A DNA stretch of 23,554 nt. It comes from GCA-2724215 sp015660315. GTDB taxonomy: Bacteria; Latescibacterota; UBA2968; UBA8231. The stretch covers positions 1 to 23,554 of the forward strand of contig JAPYQE010000089.1 of the NCBI GenBank assembly GCA_029941315.1. Direction: 5' to 3'. A program made the position numbers and the translations under genes. The notes beneath the pieces were generated by a model, which was given only the letters and a program-made list of their open reading frames with translations, did no database searches and was not told where the DNA came from. Below are positions 7,073-14,778 of this stretch, piece after piece; the first letter of the stretch is position 1; the number at the start of each line of letters is the position of its first letter.

Positions 7073-7951
7073 CTACCCCCAACGGGTTTGCACCTGGTCG
7101 TCTATCAGTCGACTCCAGGCGCCTTCATCCATACCGCCTCTCTCCAACAAGGTCATCCCCCCGTCCTCACAGGCTTGCTCCATCTCCCCGGACAGGCCGT
7201 CCCTCTGCGGACAGACCATATACAGCGCCACATCATCGATTCCCTGCACCGAAAGCAACCGCCCCAATACTGGGATATTCCCTTTGCACCGCGTCCACAG
7301 CACCGCCAGCATCATTCGCTCACGAATACTCCATTTTTTTAAGTACTGCGCCATTTCGCCAGTGCTCTCGGCTAACAGATACCCCAGATTGAACCAGCTA
7401 TTTTCCCTATTGAGCGCCTGAATCGCCGAGACCGCCGCTTCGAGGCAGGCGATGTCTACCGGGTCTGCCCCAGCCAAATCATCCTCAGTTCGCGCCCCAA
7501 AGGCCAAAAGCACAAGTGGATCCCCTGCCGTGGGGTTAAAGGCCTGGTGCCCCTTGAGTACCTGCTGTAAAGCGTTGTTCACCGGCACGGCGCGACGCTG
7601 TTGTAACACAGCTTCGATCTTTTGCTTAAGCTGGGCAGGGGAAAAAGGCTTAGCCAGGTAACTGTCAATACCGGCGGCAACGGCGACGGCGATATCCTCT
7701 TTGCCGGAACGGCTTGAGATCATAACCACCGGAGTCTCCCGATAGCGCTCTTGCTCACGGATACGCGCAACCAGATCCAGCCCCGTCATGCCCGGCAACA
7801 TCCAGTCTATAAGAAAGAAATCAACCTGGACTTGATGCATTATCTCCAGTGCCGCCTCACCACTTTCGGCCAGTTCGACAATATGCCCCAGCTTCTGCAG
7901 AACTTTGCCCAGGACGGCGGCCACCTTGTCTTCAACGACCAAAAATATCAT
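7073..7951 (-). CDS. response regulator with an unrecognised C-terminal domain
   Basis: A 292-residue two-component response regulator. Residues 1 to about 118 form a complete receiver: acidic pair E7/D8, phospho-acceptor D49 in FFLIDWMLPGMTGLD, switch S79/S80 in VVMISSRSG, and K101 in YLAKPFS. The remaining 170 residues are not a helix-turn-helix, GGDEF, EAL or HD-GYP domain that I can recognise. They contain AFGARTEDDLAGADPVDIACLE-type helices, a GYLLAESTGEMAQYLKKW stretch and a cysteine-containing MVCPQRDG segment. The ATG overlaps the kinase stop by 4 nt (ATGA at 7948-7951), so the two are almost certainly translated together and form one signalling pair. The output may be protein-protein. 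Confidence 0.88.
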   Translation of the reverse strand: MIFLVVEDKVAAVLGKVLQKLGHIVELAESGEAALEIMHQVQVDFFLIDWMLPGMTGLDLVARIREQERYRETPVVMISSRSGKEDIAVAVAAGIDSYLAKPFSPAQLKQKIEAVLQQRRAVPVNNALQQVLKGHQAFNPTAGDPLVLLAFGARTEDDLAGADPVDIACLEAAVSAIQALNRENSWFNLGYLLAESTGEMAQYLKKWSIRERMMLAVLWTRCKGNIPVLGRLLSVQGIDDVALYMVCPQRDGLSGEMEQACEDGGMTLLERGGMDEGAWSRLIDDQVQTRWG

Positions 7952-10900
7952 ATGGCAGATGCCCCACTTGCCGCGTTAATAACCAATAATTCGCGTTCGT
8001 ATTCCTCAACGGCGACAACCAACTGCTGATAAGCCATTGCGTCAACCTGCCCCCTCCTCGCCGATACTTCCAAATCAGCGGCGATGCTAAATGCCACGTT
8101 CTCTCCCAATAGTCCGAGGACACTCTTATAAGAGTGTGCCGCCGCCGCCAATTGCTTAGTGTCCGCAAGTTCGAGGGCTTGTTCGATAGCGGCCATCGAC
8201 TCCGCTCGCGCCCGACAGATCTCATTCACCAGTTCTGCGAGCAGGGCTTCGTCACCTCCCACCCATTCCAACACCGCCGCACGCACCAGGGCCGGCTGGT
8301 GTTCCGGCGCTGGTTCAGCGCCCGTAGAAAAATCCATCCGCCCCACCTTCTCGACCAGATCCTTTATCACCACGGGCTTTGCCAGACAAGCGTCCATGCC
8401 CGCCGCGAGACAACGTTGCTGGTCTTCGAACAGTGTATTGCCAGAGATTACCACAATCGACAGCCGCTTCGCGTCGCCCTTCTCCTGCTCTCGTTCGCGA
8501 ATCCAAGCCGCAATTTCGATACTGCTCATTTCTGGCGTCTGCACATCGATCAGCACGAGATCAAAGGCCCGGTCTTCTTGCAAAATAGCAAGCGCTTCCA
8601 TACCGGATGAAGCCACAACAACCTCGTGACCATGGCGGGTCAAGGCCACGAGGGTCACATACTGGTTGGCGGCAACATCGTCGACGATGAGCACCCGCCG
8701 GTTCCCCGCTTGCGCCTCGTGCACTGGTGTGGGAGCTGCCGTGAGCGTCGGACTGGCTGCCTTTTCACCCACAACCGCCTCTTCATCGAGAATCATAACG
8801 TAGGGCACAACGACGATAAAGGTGCTGCCCCGCCCTTCTTCGCTCTCGAGCCATATCCGACCACCCATTTTCACCACCAGCCGACTGACCATAGCCAGTC
8901 CCAACCCCACGCCCCCGTGACGCCGGGTCGCCGATCCGTCGGCTTGGGTGAAAAGATCGAAAATATGGTCGCGCTGACCCGCGGGAATACCGCCGCCCGT
9001 GTCCTCGACCTCGATACGCAACTCTATATTCTGCCCATGGGCTTTTTCCGTGCCGATGCGAAAAACGACCTTGCCCTCTTCAGTAAACTTGACGCCATTG
9101 TCCGTCAAGTTGGACACGATCTGACGCAGTCGGCCGGCATCCCCAACCAGTATACTGTCAAGCCGCAGATCGATTTCGCGATAAAACGCGAGCCCTTTTT
9201 CCTGAGCCACCCGCCCGGCCGGGTCCAACCCGGCGGCTAGGCAATCGCGCAATACGAAGGGCTCGTGTTTCAATTGCAGTTCGGCGTGGTCTATCTCAGT
9301 AAAATCGAGCAAGCTGTTGAGCAATCGCAGCAACCGCTCCGCCGACTGCTGCACCTCTGCAAGGAAAGTCCGTTGGTCCTCGTCCAACTCGGTGTCGAGC
9401 GCCAACTCGGTCATACCGAGAATGCCGTTCATCGGCGTGCGAATTTCATGGCCCATATTCGCCAAAAAATCGCTCTTGGCGCGATTGGCTGCTTCGGCCT
9501 CGTCTTTAGCTTGGCGCAGGGCGGCGGCCGTCCGCTGGTGCTCGTCGATCTCTTGCTGTAATTCTTCCAAATGCCGCCCGCGGGCTTCAATATCGCGCAG
9601 GCGGCGAAACGCTTCCGACAACAGGCCACCCAGATGCTCCAGATAGGTAATATCCGCGGGACTGAAGGCATCTGGCTCTTCGCTGTTGATGGCCAAGGTG
9701 CCATGCGAGAAGGGCACGTCAATAACCGAGCGAATCACCCAACTGTAATCCTCCTCGAGCTTGTCTCGTTCGTTATGGGGATCGTCGCGATGCAGGTCCG
9801 GGCGATAGACCGGAGCCGGCGCCCCCCATAACCGAGCCAAGACCTCGGTGTCATGGCCCTGTGCGGAGGGCAGAGCCTGCCCCGCTGTATTGCAAGGATG
9901 TGTAAAGAAACGATGCCGCCACTGCTCGTTCTCAATAACATTAAAACTGCAAAAAGCAAAAGGCAAACCCAGAATCTGCAGCGCCTCGCACCCCACCTGG
10001 AAAACGGTATCGATATCCTCCGCCGTTTCCATAGCCCAAATCCGCTCGCGAACTTTTTGGTCAGCGGCCTCCTCGGCCTCCAGCCTTTTGCGCTCACTGA
10101 TATCCTGCAACATGACGAGATAGCCGTCACGGCGCGTCCGATCGCGATCGAGCGCCAAAAGTGAAAGCTCGCAGGTGCGCTGGGATTGAGGTAAGACGAC
10201 TTCGATCTGGCCTCGCCCAACTTCGAGCAACTCGGCCAGCCCGGCCAGCGTCTCAACAGCTACCGAGCCGACGACATCCTCCGATTTTCCGAGCAAGGTC
10301 CGCGCCGCCGGGTTGATATCGACAATGCGCTGCCTCTCGTCCAGAACCAGCACCCCGTAGTCCATATGCTCGACCAACAAATCGCGTGCGACCGGGGCCA
10401 GGTCGAGCAGCTTTAAGCGCAATAGCGCCCAGGCGCAGATCAGCCCGGTAGCACTGAAGGCAAAAGGCGTCAGGTCTAGATGCGGAAATGGGTTGAGCCC
10501 AAAGATATAGAGTGCATTGGCGACCCAGGGCAGCAGGGTCGCCGCAAACATCGCACCGATCTGACGCCTGTAGGCCGGAGACGAGTGCACATATTGCCGC
10601 ACCAGGAGCAGCGAACCCAAAAGCAACAGCACATAGGAATAAGCCACATGCAACCAAAAGCCCAACCCCGGCACCACCGTCAACACCTGGAAACCGGCGT
10701 AGTCGATAATGCTGACGTCGCTCCAATGATACTGGCGCAACCCTTCGGTCCACACCATGACCAACACCAGGACCGGCTCGACAAGCAACGATAGCTTAAG
10801 CGTCAAAGGCAGCCGTCTGCCGCCATAATCCAATGCGAAAAGCAACATCGCAGCCGGAGCAGTGACGATGCCGATATAGAGTACCCCATTCCAAAACATC

Positions 10901-11088
10901 TTGGACGCCGGAGAGGCGCTCGCTATTTCCAACGCCGAGGCGAAAGACCATATCGCCACGCCCGACAGCAGCAGGCACAAGGGCCATGCGCCGGGCTGGC
11001 CGCGATGCCGCCAAACGTAAACCGCCATCCACGCAACAAGCGTCGCCGATACAGCCAGCGGAGTATTATAAGGGGTGTCCTGCCACAT
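7948..11088 (-). CDS. hybrid sensor histidine kinase (7TM-PAS-GAF-HisKA-HATPase-REC-Hpt)
   Basis: A 1046-residue inner-membrane kinase. Residues 1-225 contain about seven hydrophobic helices, as in the His_kinase_7TM sensor module. A PAS domain follows (about 235-335, ending MLQDISERKRLEAEE), then a GAF-like domain (about 345-495) and a coiled coil (500-540). HisKA has H547 in NMGHEIRTPMNG. HATPase_c shows the N box NLTDNGVKFT (660-669), the G1 box EDTGGGI (695-701) and GGVGLGLA (725-732). A receiver has D848 in LIDVQTPEM and K904. A C-terminal Hpt domain has H985 in AAAHSYKSVLG. All phosphorelay residues are present, so H547 to D848 to H985 to the neighbour's D49 is the expected route. The ahcY terminator lies between it and the gene upstream, so it should have its own promoter. 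Confidence 0.95.
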   Translation of the reverse strand: MWQDTPYNTPLAVSATLVAWMAVYVWRHRGQPGAWPLCLLLSGVAIWSFASALEIASASPASKMFWNGVLYIGIVTAPAAMLLFALDYGGRRLPLTLKLSLLVEPVLVLVMVWTEGLRQYHWSDVSIIDYAGFQVLTVVPGLGFWLHVAYSYVLLLLGSLLLVRQYVHSSPAYRRQIGAMFAATLLPWVANALYIFGLNPFPHLDLTPFAFSATGLICAWALLRLKLLDLAPVARDLLVEHMDYGVLVLDERQRIVDINPAARTLLGKSEDVVGSVAVETLAGLAELLEVGRGQIEVVLPQSQRTCELSLLALDRDRTRRDGYLVMLQDISERKRLEAEEAADQKVRERIWAMETAEDIDTVFQVGCEALQILGLPFAFCSFNVIENEQWRHRFFTHPCNTAGQALPSAQGHDTEVLARLWGAPAPVYRPDLHRDDPHNERDKLEEDYSWVIRSVIDVPFSHGTLAINSEEPDAFSPADITYLEHLGGLLSEAFRRLRDIEARGRHLEELQQEIDEHQRTAAALRQAKDEAEAANRAKSDFLANMGHEIRTPMNGILGMTELALDTELDEDQRTFLAEVQQSAERLLRLLNSLLDFTEIDHAELQLKHEPFVLRDCLAAGLDPAGRVAQEKGLAFYREIDLRLDSILVGDAGRLRQIVSNLTDNGVKFTEEGKVVFRIGTEKAHGQNIELRIEVEDTGGGIPAGQRDHIFDLFTQADGSATRRHGGVGLGLAMVSRLVVKMGGRIWLESEEGRGSTFIVVVPYVMILDEEAVVGEKAASPTLTAAPTPVHEAQAGNRRVLIVDDVAANQYVTLVALTRHGHEVVVASSGMEALAILQEDRAFDLVLIDVQTPEMSSIEIAAWIREREQEKGDAKRLSIVVISGNTLFEDQQRCLAAGMDACLAKPVVIKDLVEKVGRMDFSTGAEPAPEHQPALVRAAVLEWVGGDEALLAELVNEICRARAESMAAIEQALELADTKQLAAAAHSYKSVLGLLGENVAFSIAADLEVSARRGQVDAMAYQQLVVAVEEYERELLVINAASGASAI

Positions 11089-11119
11089 GGGAATTAAGAT
11101 AACCTCAAATATAGGACAG

Positions 11120-11148
11120 AAAAAGGGCTGCAGCTTTTAAACCGCAGC
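11120..11148 (-). terminator. intrinsic terminator after ahcY
   Basis: On the minus strand, GCTGCGG and CTGCAGC pair with one mismatch around a TTTAAAAG-type loop (11127-11148) and are followed by CCTTTTTC. It sits about 24 nt after the ahcY stop and about 39 nt before the kinase start, separating the two units. Confidence 0.65.
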
Positions 11149-11171
11149 ACCTAAGAAAAAATGCTCAGCGC

Positions 11172-12503
11172 TTAATAACGATAGTGGTCCGGCTTATAGG
11201 GCCCTGAGACCGGGATGCCTAGATAACCGGCTTGGTCCCCGCTCAATTCGTCGATCTCGACCCCTAGTTTACCCAAGTGCAAGCGGGCGACCTTCTCGTC
11301 GAGGTTCTTCGGCAGCATATAGACTCCGATCGGGTATTTCTCATGGTCGTTGTAGAGTTCCATTTGTGCCAAGACCTGATTGGTGAACGAGTTAGACATC
11401 ACGAACGAAGGATGCCCGGTGGCGCAACCAAGGTTGACCAAACGGCCCTCGGCCAGCAGGATAATACTGTGACCATCGGGGAAGGTGAACTTGTCGACCT
11501 GGGGTTTGATCTCGATGTGCTCGACCCCGATAAAACCCTGTAACTCGGCGACCTGGATCTCGACATCGAAATGACCAATATTGCAGACGATCGCGCCGTC
11601 TTTCATTTTTTCCATATGGTCGATGCGGATGATGTCTTTACAACCCGTGGTGGTGACGAAAATGTCGCCCTCGGCGACCGCGTCGTCCATTTTCTTGATC
11701 TCGTAGCCCTCCATCGCCGCCTGCAGCGCACAGATCGGGTCGACTTCGGTGACGATTACCCGCGAGCCAAGACCCTTCATCGCGGCAGCACAGCCCTTGC
11801 CCACATCGCCATAACCGGCAACCACGGTCACCTTGCCGGCGATCATGATATCGGTGGCGCGCTTGATGCCGTCAGCCAACGACTCGCGGCAACCGTAGAG
11901 ATTGTCGAATTTCGACTTCGTCACACTGTCGTTGACATTGATCGCCGGGATCTTCAACTCCCCGGCTTCGAGCATCTGGTAGAGGTGGTGCACGCCGGTC
12001 GTGGTCTCTTCGGAGACACCGCGGATCTCATCTAAAAGTTCCGGATACTTCTCGTGGACCCACTTGGTCAGGTCACCGCCGTCGTCGAGGATCATGTTCG
12101 GCCCCTTGCCGTCGGCCCATTTCAGCGTCTGATCGGTGCACCACCAATACTCGTCCTCGGTCTCGCCCTTCCAGGCGAACACCGGTACGCCGGATTCGGC
12201 GATGGCGGCAGCAGCATGGTCCTGGGTCGAGAAGATATTGCACGAGCACCAACGTACCTCGGCGCCGAGCGCGTTGAGCGTCTCGATCAATACCGCAGTC
12301 TGGATCGTCATATGCAACGAGCCAGCGATACGCGCGTCCTTGAGCGGTTGCGCGGCCGCGTATTCCTCGCGCAAGGCCATCAAACCGGGCATTTCCTGCT
12401 CAGCGAGGATGATTTCCTGCCGCCCCCATCCGGCCAGCGACATATCGGCGATTTTATAGTCCTGAGCTTGCACTTCGGCGGTCTTTTCAGTAGTTTGCGT
12501 CAT
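11172..12503 (-). CDS. ahcY: adenosylhomocysteinase
   Basis: A 443-residue cytoplasmic NAD-dependent enzyme that splits S-adenosylhomocysteine to adenosine and homocysteine, removing the methyltransferase inhibitor SAH and feeding the methionine cycle. Characteristic blocks are all present: MPGLMALREEYA, RIAGSLHMTIQTAVLIETL, EVRWCSCNIFSTQDHAAAA, NVNDSVTKSKFDNLYGCRES (NAD-binding lysine region), the Rossmann motif VAGYGDVGKGCA and the C-terminal KPDHYRY with the conserved lysine and tyrosine. Length is normal for the short bacterial form. Its ATG overlaps the stop of sahR by 4 nt (ATGA at 12500-12503), so translation is coupled. AAGGA about 9 nt before the ATG lies within the end of sahR. It should be repressed by SahR and induced by SAH. 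Confidence 0.98.
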   Translation of the reverse strand: MTQTTEKTAEVQAQDYKIADMSLAGWGRQEIILAEQEMPGLMALREEYAAAQPLKDARIAGSLHMTIQTAVLIETLNALGAEVRWCSCNIFSTQDHAAAAIAESGVPVFAWKGETEDEYWWCTDQTLKWADGKGPNMILDDGGDLTKWVHEKYPELLDEIRGVSEETTTGVHHLYQMLEAGELKIPAINVNDSVTKSKFDNLYGCRESLADGIKRATDIMIAGKVTVVAGYGDVGKGCAAAMKGLGSRVIVTEVDPICALQAAMEGYEIKKMDDAVAEGDIFVTTTGCKDIIRIDHMEKMKDGAIVCNIGHFDVEIQVAELQGFIGVEHIEIKPQVDKFTFPDGHSIILLAEGRLVNLGCATGHPSFVMSNSFTNQVLAQMELYNDHEKYPIGVYMLPKNLDEKVARLHLGKLGVEIDELSGDQAGYLGIPVSGPYKPDHYRY

Positions 12504-13429
12504 TTTTTTAGTCCTTGAAAAGTGATGAATTTTAGGGAATCAGAGTCACCAACGATTTCGGCGCCCGTTACTTCGAATTGGCTCGACTCCATCCAGGCCC
12601 GTACTTCGGCGGGCGGAAAACCGAGCCATAAATCGGCCATGCTCTCGCGAAAGGCCTCGTCCTCATGCCGATGCAGATCCACTACCACTAAACGCCCACC
12701 CGGTCTGAGCGCGCGATAGGCCTCGCGAATCGTATCCTCCGGATTGGAAAGGTGGTGCAGAACCATACAGGCCACGACCAGGTCGACCTCTTGGTCCGCT
12801 ACTGGCAAATGCCCCAAGTCGCCCAGGCGAAACTCGCAGCGCACCGCTTCTTTGCCGACCGCCTTGCGCGCCATATCAAGCATCGTTGTCGAAGAATCGA
12901 TGGCGACCACCCGCTCGATCCGCTTGAGCAACTCCGGCAACAACAAACCCGCGCCCGTGCCCATATCCAGCGCTTTTTCAGCATGCTCGGGCAAGAGTTC
13001 CAGCGCTATCTTGCGATAGACGCTGCCATTAAGACAGTGATCCTGCAATTCGCCGGGATCCTTAATGCTGTTAAAGAAAGTGCGGGTCTGTTCCCTGCGG
13101 CGCTCAACGACGGCTTCTATACCCTGCAGATCCTCCGCGTAATTTGCCAGACTCGACTCATGGCGCTGCAATAAGTCCAACACATCCACGACGAGCGGAT
13201 CAACACCTTGCCCGCCACTGCTCTGATAATAGATCCAGGTACCTTCCCGGCGGCTGGTGACCAAATTCGCCTCAGCGAGGATTCTCAGATGCCGCGATAC
13301 CCGGCTTTGCCCCATGCTCAAAATGCCGATGATTTCATTGACATTGAGCGAGCCCCGCATCAGCAAGCGCACCATGCGCAGCCGCGTCTCATCAGCTAGC
13401 GCCTTGAATATTTTGAGCGAATCAGCCAT
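12500..13429 (-). CDS. sahR: SahR-type ArsR regulator with methyltransferase-like effector domain
   Basis: A 309-residue fusion. Residues 1-100 form an ArsR-type winged helix: SLKIFKALADETRLRMVRLL, then NVNEIIGILSMGQSRVSRHLRILAEANLV as the recognition helix, then a TWIYYQ wing. Residues about 115-309 form a Rossmann methyltransferase-like fold with ALDMGTGAGLLLPEL (motif I), VVAIDSS, and VVACMVLHHLSNPEDTIREAYRALRPGGRLVVVDL. Known SahR proteins of Proteobacteria use such a domain to sense SAH and repress methyl-cycle genes. The 4-nt overlap with ahcY and the palindrome upstream fit that role. The frame is open to 13564, but the ATG at 13429 gives the normal ArsR start; the longer version would cross the operator. 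The domain could also be a true methyltransferase. Confidence 0.9.
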   Translation of the reverse strand: MADSLKIFKALADETRLRMVRLLMRGSLNVNEIIGILSMGQSRVSRHLRILAEANLVTSRREGTWIYYQSSGGQGVDPLVVDVLDLLQRHESSLANYAEDLQGIEAVVERRREQTRTFFNSIKDPGELQDHCLNGSVYRKIALELLPEHAEKALDMGTGAGLLLPELLKRIERVVAIDSSTTMLDMARKAVGKEAVRCEFRLGDLGHLPVADQEVDLVVACMVLHHLSNPEDTIREAYRALRPGGRLVVVDLHRHEDEAFRESMADLWLGFPPAEVRAWMESSQFEVTGAEIVGDSDSLKFITFQGLKK

Positions 13430-13463
13430 AGGATCGTAAGAATAATAGCACAAATATCTATAA

Positions 13464-13489
13464 ATATCAATATCAAGATTTATTGATAT
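13464..13489. promoter_or_regulatory. probable SahR operator
   Basis: A palindrome with 7-bp arms (ATATCAA at 13470-13476 and TTGATAT at 13483-13489) around GATTTA, preceded by an extra ATATCAA half at 13464-13470. It lies 35-60 nt upstream of the sahR ATG, and about 110 nt from the divergent gene at 13598. ArsR-family operators have this length and AT character, and autoregulation is usual. Confidence 0.7.
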
Positions 13490-13597
13490 AGTGATGCTGC
13501 AGAGACCTGCACGGCTCTTTGCACCTATCCGTGTTGTCCATCTTGCCCTCCCACCTTTCTGCAACTAACTTGACTCCAATTAAAGGAGGATCATGTT

Positions 13598-14233
13598 ATG
13601 CGTATCATTGCCATCGGTTGCGAATACAGCGGCGTCACGACCTTGCTCGAAGGGCTCAACGTCTGGGGCGCCCAACGCGGCGTACACTTCCATATGGACG
13701 ACCACTTTACCATCCCCGACGCCTACCACCTCTCCGACGAAGAGCAGCAGGCGATGCTCGATATGCTGCCGGCGATCAAAGAGCGCTTCCAGCGCTTTCA
13801 GATCGTCTACCACGTCCGCCTGATCAACAATTACCAACATATTCTCTTCGGCGGTTTCCATCTTGAGGAGGAAGTCTACGGCCCGCTCTACTATTATCCC
13901 GGCCTCACCGTCAGCGACACCCGCAAATACGAGAGCGAAATGCCCGACGACGCGATCCTTGTGCACCTGCACGCCCGCCCCGAAGTCATCGCACAGCGCT
14001 TAGACGAAGCACCCCATCCACACACTATTATCAAACCAGACGATGTCCCGATGTTGCTCGACCGATTTGCCGAGGAATATCGCACATCCTGGATCCGCCA
14101 CAAAGTCTCGATCGACACCTCCGATCTCACCCCCCAGCAACTACTCGACACCTTCTTCAAAGAAAGCAACGCCCACTTCAATACGCGCGACGCGCTCCTG
14201 CTATTGGACCAGAAATACGCCCGAAACGCTTAG
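13598..14233 (+). CDS. P-loop NTPase-like protein with altered Walker A
   Basis: A 211-residue cytoplasmic protein that resembles the small P-loop nucleoside or nucleotide kinase fold. The N-terminus, IIAIGCEYSGVTTL, has the spacing of a Walker A loop (GxxxxGKTT), but the lysine is replaced by valine (G7, G12, V13, T14, T15). HMDDHFTIPDA at about 31-41 resembles the acidic DDF motif of uridine-kinase-like proteins. AILVHLHARPEVIAQRL at about 119-135 matches the strand-helix before the lid region of deoxynucleoside kinases. AAAGGAGGA at 13582-13590 sets the start at 13598; an ATG at 13593 is too close to it. It stands alone, divergent from sahR. I do not know a named family; the substrate is open, and it may bind but not hydrolyse nucleotide. 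Confidence 0.75.
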   Translation: MRIIAIGCEYSGVTTLLEGLNVWGAQRGVHFHMDDHFTIPDAYHLSDEEQQAMLDMLPAIKERFQRFQIVYHVRLINNYQHILFGGFHLEEEVYGPLYYYPGLTVSDTRKYESEMPDDAILVHLHARPEVIAQRLDEAPHPHTIIKPDDVPMLLDRFAEEYRTSWIRHKVSIDTSDLTPQQLLDTFFKESNAHFNTRDALLLLDQKYARNA

Positions 14234-14432
14234 AAAACCGCTTGGGAATTCTACTGGTAGGGGAAGGGCTGCTGACGGCCCAACGTCTGGGAGCAACGGC
14301 GCAAACCACGGACTCTTCGATGCTGATCCGCAACATTCCGCATCCGGCAACCGTGCGAATATAAGCCGACCATATTGTACATTCGATCCAACTGGTTCTT
14401 CGTTTTAAAATCATTTAAGGAATAGGCCACCG
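14234..14432. other. spacer with a possible short coding fragment
   Basis: From about 14245 to a TAA near 14364, one plus-strand frame reads GILLVGEGLLTAQRLGATAQ and then SSMLIRNIPHPATVRI. This has protein-like composition but no start codon or Shine-Dalgarno. It could be a remnant of another gene. No motif recognised and no terminator seen after 14233. Confidence 0.3.
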
Positions 14433-14778
14433 ATGTCGCGTACGCTTTTGCTTGCGCACTGCTTTACACCTACTCCTCGGCCTTCGCGCAAGAGCGCGAA
14501 ATCGCCGTATACCCGCCCAACGGGGCGGCGATGGATATGGTCTTGGATTGAGGCGGGATCGTTTATGATGGGATCGGCGGCGGCAAAACGCCGAACCCCT
14601 GGGATCTATATCATGTGTACGGCAATACTTGGGAATGGGTATTCGACTAGTATTACCGCCTCTATCCCGATGGCCCCATCGTCACCCCACAGGCCCCCCC
14701 GCCGACAAAATCTACCGTGTCTCACCCGCGGCGGCATCTTTATGCAATGCTCGGCCGCCCGCTTCGGCGGCGCATTTT
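14433..14778 (+). pseudogene. formylglycine-generating enzyme (SUMF1/FGE-sulfatase) family gene, degraded
   Basis: Pieces of an exported FGE-like protein lie in several frames. AAGGAATAGG precedes an ATG at 14433. A signal-peptide-like stretch, YTYSSAFAQEREIAVYPPNG, then runs into MDMVL. One frame over comes IEAGSFMMGS, the hallmark of the family's first strand. After a large deletion, another frame reads NPWDLYHVYGNTWEWVFD. It meets a TAG at 14648-14650 where Tyr is expected, and continues YYRLYPDGPIVTPQ. A further frame gives RGGIF and CSAARFGG, matching RGGSF and RSAAR. Typical members are over 250 residues, so the middle is gone. The gene cannot make a working enzyme. It runs up against the convergent pckA end. 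Confidence 0.85.

Noticed and set aside
6867..7421. 184-codon plus-strand frame
   Set aside because: It crosses the AraC remnant and the end of the response regulator in antisense and shows no domain.
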